A DNA stretch of 64,000 nt from Geotalea sp. SG265 (GTDB lineage Bacteria; Desulfobacterota; Desulfuromonadia; Geobacterales; Geobacteraceae), in NCBI RefSeq assembly GCF_022808985.1, contig NZ_JAKZFT010000002.1, forward strand, positions 62,001 through 126,000. The letters run 5' to 3'. The translations under genes were made by a program, and so were the position numbers. Of the stretch, positions 40,478-48,827 are shown one piece after another. The stretch's first letter is position 1, and each line of letters starts with the position of its first letter. The notes beneath the pieces are model-generated. The model searched no databases. It was given only the letters and a program-made list of their open reading frames with translations, and was not told the origin of the DNA.

Positions 40478-41224
40478 ATGAAGCGGTATTTTCGTGCGGC
40501 TCTCGTGCCGATACTCCTTTATGCAGGCGGCTGTGCCGCTCCTGCCACCTTGAAGGTCGGCGGCGACGATACGACCATCAGCGGATTTCTCCTGCCGGTG
40601 AAAGAGACCTTCGAGGAGGAGACCAAGGTCCCCCTTGCCATCATCCAGATCAAGCCGGGCGAAGAGCTTGCACTATTGAACGAAGCAAAGGTCGATGCTG
40701 TAATGGCTACCGGTTCCTTGAAGGATCTCCTCCATGATGCTGCACAGAAAGGGGTCGTCGTGCCGACCGCTTCGCTGCACCAGGTGGCGGTCGGCAAGAA
40801 CAGTACCGTCATCTTCCTCCACAAGGGCAACAGGATCAAGCAGCTGAATCAGAAACAGCTGAGATCGATTTTTACCGGCAAAACCAGGAACTGGCACCAG
40901 TTGGGCGGGCCCGACCGCGAAATTGTTGTTGTCTGGGATGGGACATCGGCAGCGGAGAATGAGGCCTTCATAAAAGGGATCCTCAAGGATGCCCCCATTG
41001 CAGCCAAGTTTCGCTCTGTCGGCAGTTTTGAAGAAGTCCGCAAGGTTGTCATGGAGACCCCCGGCGCCATCGGCATAGCCCCCAGCGGCTTCATCGCCCC
41101 CGGCGTCAAGGTGCCGAAGACACCGAAGGTAAGCTCGCCGGTCATCCTGGTGACAAAAGGCAACCCATCCCCCCTGACGGACAAACTTATCGGAATACTG
41201 AAAGATGCCGCATATATCCAGTAG
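40478..41224 (+). CDS. PstS-like phosphate-type substrate-binding lipoprotein
   Basis: A 248-residue protein. The signal peptide ends in a lipobox AGGC (Cys18). The mature part is a short PBP-like-2 fold with IFTGKTRNWHQLGGPD and APSGFIAP motifs seen in phosphate-binding and related proteins. It would be a periplasmic, membrane-anchored binder. No transporter permease is nearby, and its placement between arnA-type and arnD genes is unusual. The start is ATG 40478 with AAGGTG; upstream in-frame residues overlap the terminator region. Confidence 0.85.
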   Translation: MKRYFRAALVPILLYAGGCAAPATLKVGGDDTTISGFLLPVKETFEEETKVPLAIIQIKPGEELALLNEAKVDAVMATGSLKDLLHDAAQKGVVVPTASLHQVAVGKNSTVIFLHKGNRIKQLNQKQLRSIFTGKTRNWHQLGGPDREIVVVWDGTSAAENEAFIKGILKDAPIAAKFRSVGSFEEVRKVVMETPGAIGIAPSGFIAPGVKVPKTPKVSSPVILVTKGNPSPLTDKLIGILKDAAYIQ

Positions 41225-41286
41225 CTTGTGCGGGTATAGCTGCAGGAACCTTTTTGACCACTGCACCGAGTGGAGTGACGACTATC

Positions 41287-42180
41287 ATGAGCCAATCGAC
41301 CATAGCCCTCAAAGTGGATGTTGACACCTATATGGGCACCCGTGACGGCGTTCCCCGACTGCTGGAGATCATGGAGTCGGCAGGGATCAGGGCCACCTTT
41401 TATTTTTCCATGGGACCGGATAATTCGGGCAAGGCGATCCGCCGCATCTTCACCAGGAAAGGGTTCCTGAAGAAGATGCTCCGCACCGGCGCCCCCTCCG
41501 CCTATGGCCTTAAGACGATGCTGTACGGGACTCTACTCCCGCCACCGATGATCGCCTCGGCGTTCCCCCACATCCTGCGCCGAGTAGCGGCAATGGGGCA
41601 CGAGACCGGCATTCATTGCTGGGACCATGTAAAATGGCACGACCTGCTGCCGTGGATGCCGAAAAAAACCGTGGCCATGGAGATGGGGAGGGCCTTCGCC
41701 CTCTACGAGCAGATCATGGGCGAGCGCCCAAAAACGACCGCGGCGCCCGGCTGGACCGTTTCGGCCGATTCCCTGGAAATCCAGGATGCTTTGCAGCTCG
41801 CCTACTGCAGCGATTCCCGCGGCACCGCTCCATTCTATCCGGTATGGGGCAACAGGCGCTTTGCCACATTGCAGATTCCCACCACCTGGGCCACCATGGA
41901 TGAATTGATCGGCGAGAACGGCATAACGGCCGAAACCATCAATGACCATTATCTTTCATGCCTCAAGCCGGGACTAAACGTCCACACCATCCATGCAGAG
42001 CTGGAAGGAGGGGTGTTGGCTGACCGCTTCGTCAATCTTCTGCAACGCCTGAAGGACCAACAGGTCCGCTTCATTACTCTGGCCGAAGCCGCTGCAGAAT
42101 ATGGCGCCCATGCAGCCGAAGCGGCTCTGGCCATGGGAGAATTGCCGGGCCGGGCCGGATCGGTAGCCCTGCAGCAATGA
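41287..42180 (+). CDS. arnD: ArnD-like polysaccharide deacetylase (deformylase)
   Basis: A 297-residue protein of the NodB fold. IALKVDVDTYMGTRDGVPRL supplies the metal-binding DVD motif, then ATFYFSMGPD, ETGIHCWDHVKWH (His pair) and AAPGWTVSAD. ArnD removes the formyl group from Ara4FN-undecaprenyl phosphate in the periplasm-facing pathway. GGAGTG precedes ATG 41287; an in-frame ATG at 41254 is possible but has no RBS. It closes the arn run. arnE/arnF flippase and a UDP-glucose dehydrogenase are not in this window. Confidence 0.93.
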   Translation: MSQSTIALKVDVDTYMGTRDGVPRLLEIMESAGIRATFYFSMGPDNSGKAIRRIFTRKGFLKKMLRTGAPSAYGLKTMLYGTLLPPPMIASAFPHILRRVAAMGHETGIHCWDHVKWHDLLPWMPKKTVAMEMGRAFALYEQIMGERPKTTAAPGWTVSADSLEIQDALQLAYCSDSRGTAPFYPVWGNRRFATLQIPTTWATMDELIGENGITAETINDHYLSCLKPGLNVHTIHAELEGGVLADRFVNLLQRLKDQQVRFITLAEAAAEYGAHAAEAALAMGELPGRAGSVALQQ

Positions 42181-42275
42181 CCCCCAGCGTCAACCTGGTT
42201 ACCTTCCTTTAATCTTTCTATTGTTTTTTATCCTCCCTGATGGTAACGTATCGCAGTTTTTCTGAAGGAGCGGTC

Positions 42276-42551
42276 ATGCCCGAATGCCTCGTGCGCTATT
42301 TCCAGATGGACAGCAAGGACCTGGTGTATCTCAAGTTCATCCTGGAAGCCTATGAAGGACTCGCCACCCTGAGCACCGAGGATGGTAAAAAGGGGGTCAT
42401 TCGTATCGCCGTGCCCTGCGGGCTGGAAAATGAACTGGAAAAGCTCCTGCACGCCCTTCGTGCCGAAATCTCGTTCTGCGAGGTAGAGCCTCCACACTTC
42501 ACCTCGTCCATTGAGTACCGTCCAGACTGCCGGGAGTACTCTCATGTTTGA
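42276..42551 (+). CDS. DUF4911-like small protein
   Basis: A 91-residue protein. MPECLVRYFQMDSKDLVYLKFILEAYEGLA and the following ...GVIRIAVPCGLENELEKLLHAL pattern resemble the DUF4911 family, which has no known function. GAAGGAG lies six bases before ATG 42276. Its end overlaps the tldD start by eight bases, so it is translationally coupled to tldD. A long upstream in-frame extension is unlikely. Confidence 0.75.
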   Translation: MPECLVRYFQMDSKDLVYLKFILEAYEGLATLSTEDGKKGVIRIAVPCGLENELEKLLHALRAEISFCEVEPPHFTSSIEYRPDCREYSHV

Positions 42552-43926
42552 TCGTTTCGATTGCACCGCCATACTGCGCCGCGCCCTTTCCGGAGGGGGG
42601 GAGTTCGCCGATATCTATTTCGAAGAAGGAAACTCCACGGTCATCGTCTGCGAAGACGCGAAGATAGAGCGGGTTCTAGCCGGAGCCGACCGGGGGGTAG
42701 GCATCCGGGTCATTTCCGACCTGAGAACGGCATATGCCTACACCAACGAGATTAGCGAAGAGTCGCTTCTGGCACTGGCCGAAACGGTAAGTCGCGCCGT
42801 AAAGGGAAAGCGGTTCGAACAGGCAATCGACTTGACGCGCAAGAGGGTAGGCACCGGCTTTCCGATCCTCCTCCCGCCGGAGGGCATTCCGCTGCGGGAG
42901 AAAATCGCCACCGTCTCCGCCGCAGACCGGGCCGCACGCGCCCTGGACCGGAAGATACGCCAGGTAACGGCCATGTATCGCGACGGCACCGCCAGAACCC
43001 AGATTGTCAATTCCTGCGGCGAGTTTACCGAATCCGCCAGAACCGGCACCGTTTTTACGGTTCAGGCGGTGGCTGCTGAAGGCTCCCTGGTCCAGACTGG
43101 ATACGAGGCGGTCGGCGGGGTGTACGGCTTTGAACTCCTCAGGACGAAACCCCCCGAAGAACTCGCTCTGGCCGCGGCAAAGCGCAGCCTGATGATGCTG
43201 GGCGCGCGGAAAGCACCGGGAGGTACCATGGCAGTGGTCCTTTCCTCCGAAGCGGGAGGGACCATGGTCCATGAAGCAATCGGCCACGGCCTAGAGGCGG
43301 ATCTGGTCCAGGGGGGCATGTCGGTTTACGCCGGGAAAAAGGGAACCCAGGTTGCATCCCCTCTGGTTACCGTCATCGATGATGCAACCATTGCCAATGC
43401 CCGCGGCTCCTTTCCCTTCGATGATGAAGGGACCCCCGCCCAACGGTCAGTGCTGGTGGAAAACGGCATTTTGAAGGGGTACATGTACGATCGGCTATCC
43501 GCCATGAAAGACGGCTGCCGTTCGACGGGAAACGGCAGGCGGGAGTCCTATCAGACGAAACCCATTGCCCGTATGACCAACACCCTGATTGCGCCGGGCA
43601 CCACCCCACCTGAAGAGATTGTCCGCAGCGTCAGGGAAGGGCTCTTCGTCAAAAAAATGGGTGGAGGCCAAGTCAATACGGTGAACGGCGACTTCGTTTT
43701 CGAGGTTTCGGAAGGGTACCTCATTTCGAATGGAGAGATCGGTGAGCCGGTCCGGGGAGCGACACTGACCGGCAACGGTCCCGATGTCCTCAACAGGATC
43801 ACCATGGTCGGCACCGACCTGGGTTTCGGCATCGGCACCTGTGGTAAGGAAGGGCAGGGAGTTCCCGTTTCCGATGCCCAACCGACCCTCCTCATAGCGG
43901 AAATCACCGTGGGAGGCACCGCCTGA
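42544..43926 (+). CDS. tldD: TldD, metalloprotease of the TldD/TldE (PmbA) system
   Basis: A 460-residue protein that with TldE forms a protease for unfolded peptides such as microcin and CcdA. The zinc-type signature is in GGTMVHEAIGHGLEADL, with HExxxH (near residue 244) and a Cys at the C-terminal FGIGTCGKEGQGVPVSDAQP. Family starts and length match. The start is ATG 42544, since the frame upstream overlaps the DUF4911-like gene. Its stop is overlapped by the next gene's ATG (TGATG). tldE/pmbA is not in this window. Confidence 0.96.
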   Translation: MFDRFDCTAILRRALSGGGEFADIYFEEGNSTVIVCEDAKIERVLAGADRGVGIRVISDLRTAYAYTNEISEESLLALAETVSRAVKGKRFEQAIDLTRKRVGTGFPILLPPEGIPLREKIATVSAADRAARALDRKIRQVTAMYRDGTARTQIVNSCGEFTESARTGTVFTVQAVAAEGSLVQTGYEAVGGVYGFELLRTKPPEELALAAAKRSLMMLGARKAPGGTMAVVLSSEAGGTMVHEAIGHGLEADLVQGGMSVYAGKKGTQVASPLVTVIDDATIANARGSFPFDDEGTPAQRSVLVENGILKGYMYDRLSAMKDGCRSTGNGRRESYQTKPIARMTNTLIAPGTTPPEEIVRSVREGLFVKKMGGGQVNTVNGDFVFEVSEGYLISNGEIGEPVRGATLTGNGPDVLNRITMVGTDLGFGIGTCGKEGQGVPVSDAQPTLLIAEITVGGTA

Positions 43927-46112
43927 TGTTCCCCTGTGCGCAAGTCACAAGGGACGAGGCGTCGACAAGCGCCGCTTTGCCCGATCCAGCGAGCCTTTTG
44001 GCAGCCCTAGAGGGGCATTCATTTCTCCGGGGCTACCACCTCTTGCTCTTCAGGAACAGGAGTGCCGTCCCAAACACCCTCGGCAGCTGGGAGCTGTGTA
44101 CCGGCCTTGGCGCGTCCTCCTGCGCCGAAGGCCTCCCCCTCGCAATCTTCAACGAGATCCTCGACATTGCATGTATCGGCAACCGGCCGGCCACCTTGCG
44201 TTCTCCGGAAGGGCTGTTTATCTTTGCCGCTCCCTTTTCGCTGCCTGACGAAGCTCATTTCTGCCTGGTCGGAAGCGGCGTCAGGGATCAAGTACTGGAC
44301 CTGGGAGGGGTCGAATCATTGGCGGCAATGACATCGCGGGACCCTGTTGAATTGCTTGAACTTCTCCAGAAATATCCTGTGGCAGGGAAAAAAGATGTGG
44401 AAGAGACGGCAGAGCGGGTCCTTCGTCTTATCAAGGAAGCAACCGAAAATGCGGTAGCCCCCGCCAATAATGTCCTGGATAAACTTTCGGCAGTGGCCGG
44501 TATCTGTGCAGAGATCGACAAAATAACCACCAGTGCTGCCGTCATCTCTCTTTTCCTCGACACGCTGATCATCGTTTTCGACCTGCCCCGTCTCGGGATC
44601 GTTTTCACCGGTAATGCCTGCCGTGAACTCTTCCCTGCCAGTGACTGGGAGCCCCCCCCTGCCGTGACCTGCAAAATCCTGCCGCACCGGCTCCACAATC
44701 TTTTCCCCGGAGAGGCTACGGGTAAGACATTTGTTCTGGGAAGCGAAATCGCCTCGGTTTTTCCGGAGCAGAATGCCGATATGGCCACCTGCCTGCAGTT
44801 TTTGGCTAAGGGAGATGACAGCGGACTGGTAGTCCTGCTGGACACGAAACTGGCGGAAGGCGACGTTTCGCTGATTGAGCTTGTCTGCAGCAGAGTGGCG
44901 ACACGGCTGCAGCAACTGCTCCAGGCAGAGCAACTGCTCAGGGCCAAGAGCCAGTCCCAGAAGATGCTCGATCTGGTCAGCTCCATGCTGAAGATCGACG
45001 ATCACAACGAGCTCTACGACACCCTGCTCAATGCGGCCACCGGGCTCGTCGGCGCCGCCAGCGGCTCATTCATGGTCATGGACAAAAACGGCGAAGACCT
45101 GCATATCGAAGCGGTGAGGGGTATCAATTCCCATCTGGCAAAAAGTTTCACCGTCAAAGTCGGCGAGGGGATCGCCGGCAAAGTGGCTGCAGGAGCTGCT
45201 CCCCTTATGATCGACAATATCGAAAGCGATGTGCGCACGGCCAGGTTGAACCGGTCCCGCTTCAGGACCAAATCCTTCGTCTCCCTCCCTTTCAGCTACA
45301 ACCGGCAAGTGATCGGCGTCTTGAATATCGCCGACAAGGAAAACGGTAATACCTTCGACGAGAACGATCTTGAAACCCTTTCCTCCTTTGCCGATCATGT
45401 GGCGGGGGTGGTTCATCACGCAAAGGCAAAGGCAACCTGGAAATGCTGCCCATCGACGATGGTCGTCGATCCGCTGACAGGGCTTTATAACCGCAGTTTT
45501 CTGCTCAGAAGGATGCAGGAAGAGGTCAGCCGCTGCAAAAGGCAGAACAGGAATCTGGCTCTGCTCCATATTGAGGTGCTTGGTTCCCGAGATGCGGGGG
45601 ACAAGACGATGAAAGCCGTTGCCGATGTGCTGGGAGGAATGTTGCGGGAGATGGATGTCGTTGCCCGGTGCGGTGAACGTTCCTTCAGTATCATGCTGCC
45701 CGATACGGGTAAAAAGGAGTCGAGACTGGTGGGGGAAAGAATAAGGGCAAGGGTCGCCCCATCCCTTCTTCAACAGGATTGCACCCTGACAGCTGATGCC
45801 TGTGTCGCCCTCGGCATAGCTGCTTTCCCCGAAGACGGAAAAAATGTCGAGGCTCTGGTAACGGCAGCAGAAAATGATATATTTCTCGCCTCCGCTTCAG
45901 ACACGGTTGCCACCGCTCCCGGCGTGACACTTCCCTCCACCAGTGAAACCGCTGCTGAGTTGCCGGCAGACAAAGGCATCATGCATCACGATGCAAGACA
46001 GCTCCTCCCTCTGCTCCACAACCGCCCATATGGGGATAGTCGGCCAAATGCTCGGCCAATTCCTCGTCCGTATAGCGGTTGGCCCTATGAGCAATCAGAA
46101 CGGCAGAAATAG
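43926..46112 (+). CDS. GAF-domain signalling protein with a degenerate GGDEF domain
   Basis: A 728-residue soluble protein. Residues about 15-160 match the N-terminus of the paralog at 54850, including FCLVGSGVRD, and define an unnamed domain. A GAF domain lies at about 360-500 and a GGDEF-like domain at 515-660. The latter keeps DPLTGLYNR.FL but shows RCGERSFSIMLP where R-G-G-[DE]-E-F is expected, and has lost the FKxxND segment, so diguanylate cyclase activity is unlikely. It probably binds a ligand or acts in regulation. It is coupled to tldD (TGATG). Its last 134 bases overlap the end of the convergent CruF-like gene, so the final 45 residues may be spurious. Confidence 0.85.
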   Translation: MFPCAQVTRDEASTSAALPDPASLLAALEGHSFLRGYHLLLFRNRSAVPNTLGSWELCTGLGASSCAEGLPLAIFNEILDIACIGNRPATLRSPEGLFIFAAPFSLPDEAHFCLVGSGVRDQVLDLGGVESLAAMTSRDPVELLELLQKYPVAGKKDVEETAERVLRLIKEATENAVAPANNVLDKLSAVAGICAEIDKITTSAAVISLFLDTLIIVFDLPRLGIVFTGNACRELFPASDWEPPPAVTCKILPHRLHNLFPGEATGKTFVLGSEIASVFPEQNADMATCLQFLAKGDDSGLVVLLDTKLAEGDVSLIELVCSRVATRLQQLLQAEQLLRAKSQSQKMLDLVSSMLKIDDHNELYDTLLNAATGLVGAASGSFMVMDKNGEDLHIEAVRGINSHLAKSFTVKVGEGIAGKVAAGAAPLMIDNIESDVRTARLNRSRFRTKSFVSLPFSYNRQVIGVLNIADKENGNTFDENDLETLSSFADHVAGVVHHAKAKATWKCCPSTMVVDPLTGLYNRSFLLRRMQEEVSRCKRQNRNLALLHIEVLGSRDAGDKTMKAVADVLGGMLREMDVVARCGERSFSIMLPDTGKKESRLVGERIRARVAPSLLQQDCTLTADACVALGIAAFPEDGKNVEALVTAAENDIFLASASDTVATAPGVTLPSTSETAAELPADKGIMHHDARQLLPLLHNRPYGDSRPNARPIPRPYSGWPYEQSERQK

Positions 46113-46869
46113 CGATAGGCAGGGTGAAGATGAAAATGCCGGTCATGGCCATCAGCCGCTCGCCAATCAGGAAGGTTATGGTCAGGTTGAAGACGATAAC
46201 GGACAGATAGAGCACCGGTCCATAAAGCGACCGGAAGGGAAGAGCGCATGCACCTTTCGGTTTTTTGCCAGGTGCCCCGGTTCGGGCATCGATCCGTTGC
46301 AGAGCGAAGATCATCACCATGCTGACGAGAAACCAGCCCGCATAGTTGGAAAACGGGACACCGAAGTGATAGCCAGCTTCCCGATACCCGTAAATCTTCC
46401 CCAGAAACCAGCGGTGCCCCTGCAAGGCAACCGGATCGATGATTATGTCGAGAAATACCTGAAATAGCGACCCCAGCAGCAATACCGGGAACGATTTGCG
46501 AATGGAGCGCGTTTCCAGGGTGACGATGTCCCCACGGCAGGCTTTGATGGGGGAGACAACCAGCAGCGCGGTGGTATAGCTGCAGTAGGCGAGGAATACA
46601 TAGGAGAGGGAATCGAAAAAGGGAACACCGGAAATCCAGAGCTCCTTTCCCTTGGTGGCCTCGATATAGTAGTACCAGCCATAGGGGAAGCCGGTATTTA
46701 TGGAGCAGAACTCGGAAAGAAATGACATGCCGTAGCCTGCTGCCGCGAAATATAACGTCTTGCGCCACCCCAGGTGAGGTACCGCCGCCACCAGAAAGGC
46801 GGCAAAGAAAGCAAAGACATAGGGACGCATTGTTACCGTGCCCACTGCAATGGAAAGAACATCGTCCAT
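45979..46869 (-). CDS. CruF-like carotenoid biosynthesis membrane protein
   Basis: A 296-residue integral membrane protein with about eight hydrophobic helices. Sequence features such as PHLGWRKTLYFAAAGYGMSFLSE, FPYGWYYYIEATKG, PFFDSLSYVFLAYCSY and DPVALQGHRWFLGKIYGYREAGYHFGVPFSNYAGW (read in parts) resemble the CruF/DUF422 carotenoid 1',2'-hydratase family. No other carotenoid gene is in the window, so the substrate is uncertain. ATG 46869 is chosen because GGGGGAGGG precedes it directly; a GTG 15 bases upstream is inferior. It starts only 19 bases beyond the terminator of the mla operon, and its end overlaps the convergent GAF gene. Confidence 0.8.
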   Translation of the reverse strand: MDDVLSIAVGTVTMRPYVFAFFAAFLVAAVPHLGWRKTLYFAAAGYGMSFLSEFCSINTGFPYGWYYYIEATKGKELWISGVPFFDSLSYVFLAYCSYTTALLVVSPIKACRGDIVTLETRSIRKSFPVLLLGSLFQVFLDIIIDPVALQGHRWFLGKIYGYREAGYHFGVPFSNYAGWFLVSMVMIFALQRIDARTGAPGKKPKGACALPFRSLYGPVLYLSVIVFNLTITFLIGERLMAMTGIFIFTLPIAISAVLIAHRANRYTDEELAEHLADYPHMGGCGAEGGAVLHRDA

Positions 46870-46887
46870 TAATCCCTCCCCCACAAG

Positions 46888-46916
46888 AAAAATGGCGCTT
46901 TGACCGCGCCATTTTT
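46888..46916. terminator. Terminator between mlaD-type gene and CruF-like gene
   Basis: AAAAATGGCGC (46888-46898), loop TTTGACC, GCGCCATTTTT (46906-46916). A perfect 11-bp stem with A/T ends. It ends the mla operon transcript on the minus strand. Only 18 bases separate it from the CruF-like start codon. Confidence 0.88.
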
Positions 46917-46950
46917 CACTTATTTTTCACTAGCCCGATAACAATTTCTT

Positions 46951-48000
46951 TTAGAAAAGCGTGCCGATGACGCTCCCCAGAACCTGGATCGGCCCGGTGT
47001 CCCCCAACCCGTCCATGGCCTTTTCCGCCTTTTTCAGGGTGGCGGTCGTATCCCGGTACAGCTGGTCTTCGTTGACCAGTTTACCCAGTGTGCCTTCCCC
47101 GTCGTTTATCTTGCGAGTGATCTCCTTGATGTTCTTTGACGCATCCCGCACCTCATTATAAAGGGCCTCGTCGTTGACCAGCTTGCCCATGGTCCCTTCG
47201 CCCCGGTTGATCTTGGCGGCGATATCCTTGACGTCCTTCATGCTGTCGTTGATCCTTGCCATGGCAGACCGGGCATCGCTGTACAGGAGGTCATCGTTGA
47301 CCAGTTTGCCGATGGTGCCTTCTCCCTTGTCGATTTTGAAGGCAATGCTTTTCAGGCTGCCGGAGGCATCGCGAAAATTGTCATAGAGCAGCTTGTCGTT
47401 GAGCAGCATGGCCAGCGCCCCATCTCCCCGGTCGAGCTTGGTGGTGATGCTGTTGATGTTGGCAATGGAGCTCTTCAGGTTGGTGCGGTTGTCGTCGAGA
47501 ATGGCGCTGATCTTGCCCATGACCTCGTTTTGGTTGTCGTTCAGCTGAGTGATGAGCACCTTGGCATCCTTGACCACCTCGCTGACGTTATCGACGATAA
47601 TGTCGATATTGGCCACGTCCCGCCCTTGCACCGTCCCCCCCGGGGGGAGAACCGGTGCACCAGGCGACCCGAAGGAAATGCCGAGGAACTGCCCTCCGAG
47701 AAGGTTCGTCAGGCGCAGAGTGGCGACCGAATCGGTTTTGATCTTGGTGCCAGGCTTCACCTGAAAATCGATCTGGACCTTTTCCTCAAGAACGGTGATC
47801 CTATCGATCTTCCCCACGTCCACCCCTGCCAGGCGCACGGGATCCCCCACCTTGAGCCCGGTTATGCTGGTGAGAAAGGTCTTGTACATGATCTTTTTTT
47901 CGAAGGGATTCCATTTCTCCCCCACTTCCAGCATGAAGCCGAACAGAATCAGTCCTATGATAAAAAAGATGCCTACTTTTTTTTCAACTGAAATCGCCAT
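46951..48000 (-). CDS. MCE-family (MlaD-like) lipid-transport protein with tandem C-terminal repeats
   Basis: A 349-residue protein with one N-terminal TM helix (about 9-28), a MCE domain (about 38-120, with GLKVGDPVRLAGVDVGKIDRI) and a long C-terminal helical region. From about residue 165 to 340 it carries four or more repeats of 45-48 residues, each with a K(I/L)(D/N).G(E/D)GT..KLVND..LY core. MlaD-type proteins bind phospholipids and form hexameric tunnels between membranes, the repeats probably extending the helical needle. GGAGGT precedes ATG 48000. The partner mlaE lies upstream; an ATPase gene is missing here. Confidence 0.92.
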   Translation of the reverse strand: MAISVEKKVGIFFIIGLILFGFMLEVGEKWNPFEKKIMYKTFLTSITGLKVGDPVRLAGVDVGKIDRITVLEEKVQIDFQVKPGTKIKTDSVATLRLTNLLGGQFLGISFGSPGAPVLPPGGTVQGRDVANIDIIVDNVSEVVKDAKVLITQLNDNQNEVMGKISAILDDNRTNLKSSIANINSITTKLDRGDGALAMLLNDKLLYDNFRDASGSLKSIAFKIDKGEGTIGKLVNDDLLYSDARSAMARINDSMKDVKDIAAKINRGEGTMGKLVNDEALYNEVRDASKNIKEITRKINDGEGTLGKLVNEDQLYRDTTATLKKAEKAMDGLGDTGPIQVLGSVIGTLF

Positions 48001-48047
48001 CGGCTGGACCTCCAGTAAAAACAAGCAAAAATGACTGCGATGAATTC

Positions 48048-48827
48048 TTACATCAAAAGCCTGGTGAGGAAATAGTCGGCCACCAGGATGAGCATGAAGG
48101 ACAATACCACCGATCGTGTCGTCGAGATGCCGATCCCTCGGGCTCCCCCCGAGGTCTTGAATCCAACATAGCAGGAAACTAGCGCAACAATGGCGCCGAA
48201 GACAAAGGCTTTGATCAGTCCGTTGCCGATCTCGTGAAACTTCAAGGCTGCCGTCAGACTGTCATAGTAGGTGGAATAGGAAACGAAAATTTTTGGATGC
48301 AGATTGCTGATGATGGCGCCACCGATGATGCCGATGCAGTCGGAATAGATAACGAGGGCGGGAACACAGACGATACAGGCAATGAAGCGGGGCATGGCAA
48401 GATAGCGGACCGGGTTGATGTCCAGGGTTTTCAGGGCATCGATCTCCTCGTAAACCTTCATAACGCCAAGTTCCGCAGCCATTGCCGATCCGACCCGACC
48501 CGCCACGAGAAAGCTGGTCATGACTGGCCCCAGCTCCCTGACCATGGAGTGCCCCACGATGGCACCGATGATGTCCTGGCTGCCGTACTTGTTGAGCTCG
48601 ACGCCGGTCTGAAGCGCCAGAACCATACCGACGAAGAAGGCCATGACCGAGGCAACCGGCAGCGTCTCATAGCCGATTATGGCCATCTGGGCAAAGATGC
48701 TGGCCATGTTGCGCGGCGCCTCCCGGAAAAAGTAGACCGTCTGGCCCAAAAGAATCAGCATTTCGCCGATGATCTCGTGGAACACGATGATCCTTTTACC
48801 TATTCTGTCAATGGCACCAGCCATCAT
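48048..48827 (-). CDS. MlaE-like ABC-type permease
   Basis: A 259-residue inner-membrane protein. The MlaE signature includes VASVMAFFVGMVLALQTGVELNKYG, the EELG-type loop MVRELGPVMTSFLVAGRVGSAMAAELGVMKV.EEIDAL (read in parts) and GARGIGISTTRSVVLSFM. Five to six TM helices. Together with an ATPase it powers retrograde phospholipid transport. I use ATG 48827, which overlaps the stop of the upstream gene (ATGATG), with GGAG seven bases before; an upstream frame gives no family similarity. The ATPase partner (MlaF) is not encoded next to it. Confidence 0.93.
   Translation of the reverse strand: MMAGAIDRIGKRIIVFHEIIGEMLILLGQTVYFFREAPRNMASIFAQMAIIGYETLPVASVMAFFVGMVLALQTGVELNKYGSQDIIGAIVGHSMVRELGPVMTSFLVAGRVGSAMAAELGVMKVYEEIDALKTLDINPVRYLAMPRFIACIVCVPALVIYSDCIGIIGGAIISNLHPKIFVSYSTYYDSLTAALKFHEIGNGLIKAFVFGAIVALVSCYVGFKTSGGARGIGISTTRSVVLSFMLILVADYFLTRLLM

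Noticed and set aside
46100-46870. Second long minus-strand frame over the CruF-like gene
   Set aside because: It is a frame-shifted shadow of the membrane protein and lacks its hydrophobic helices in order.
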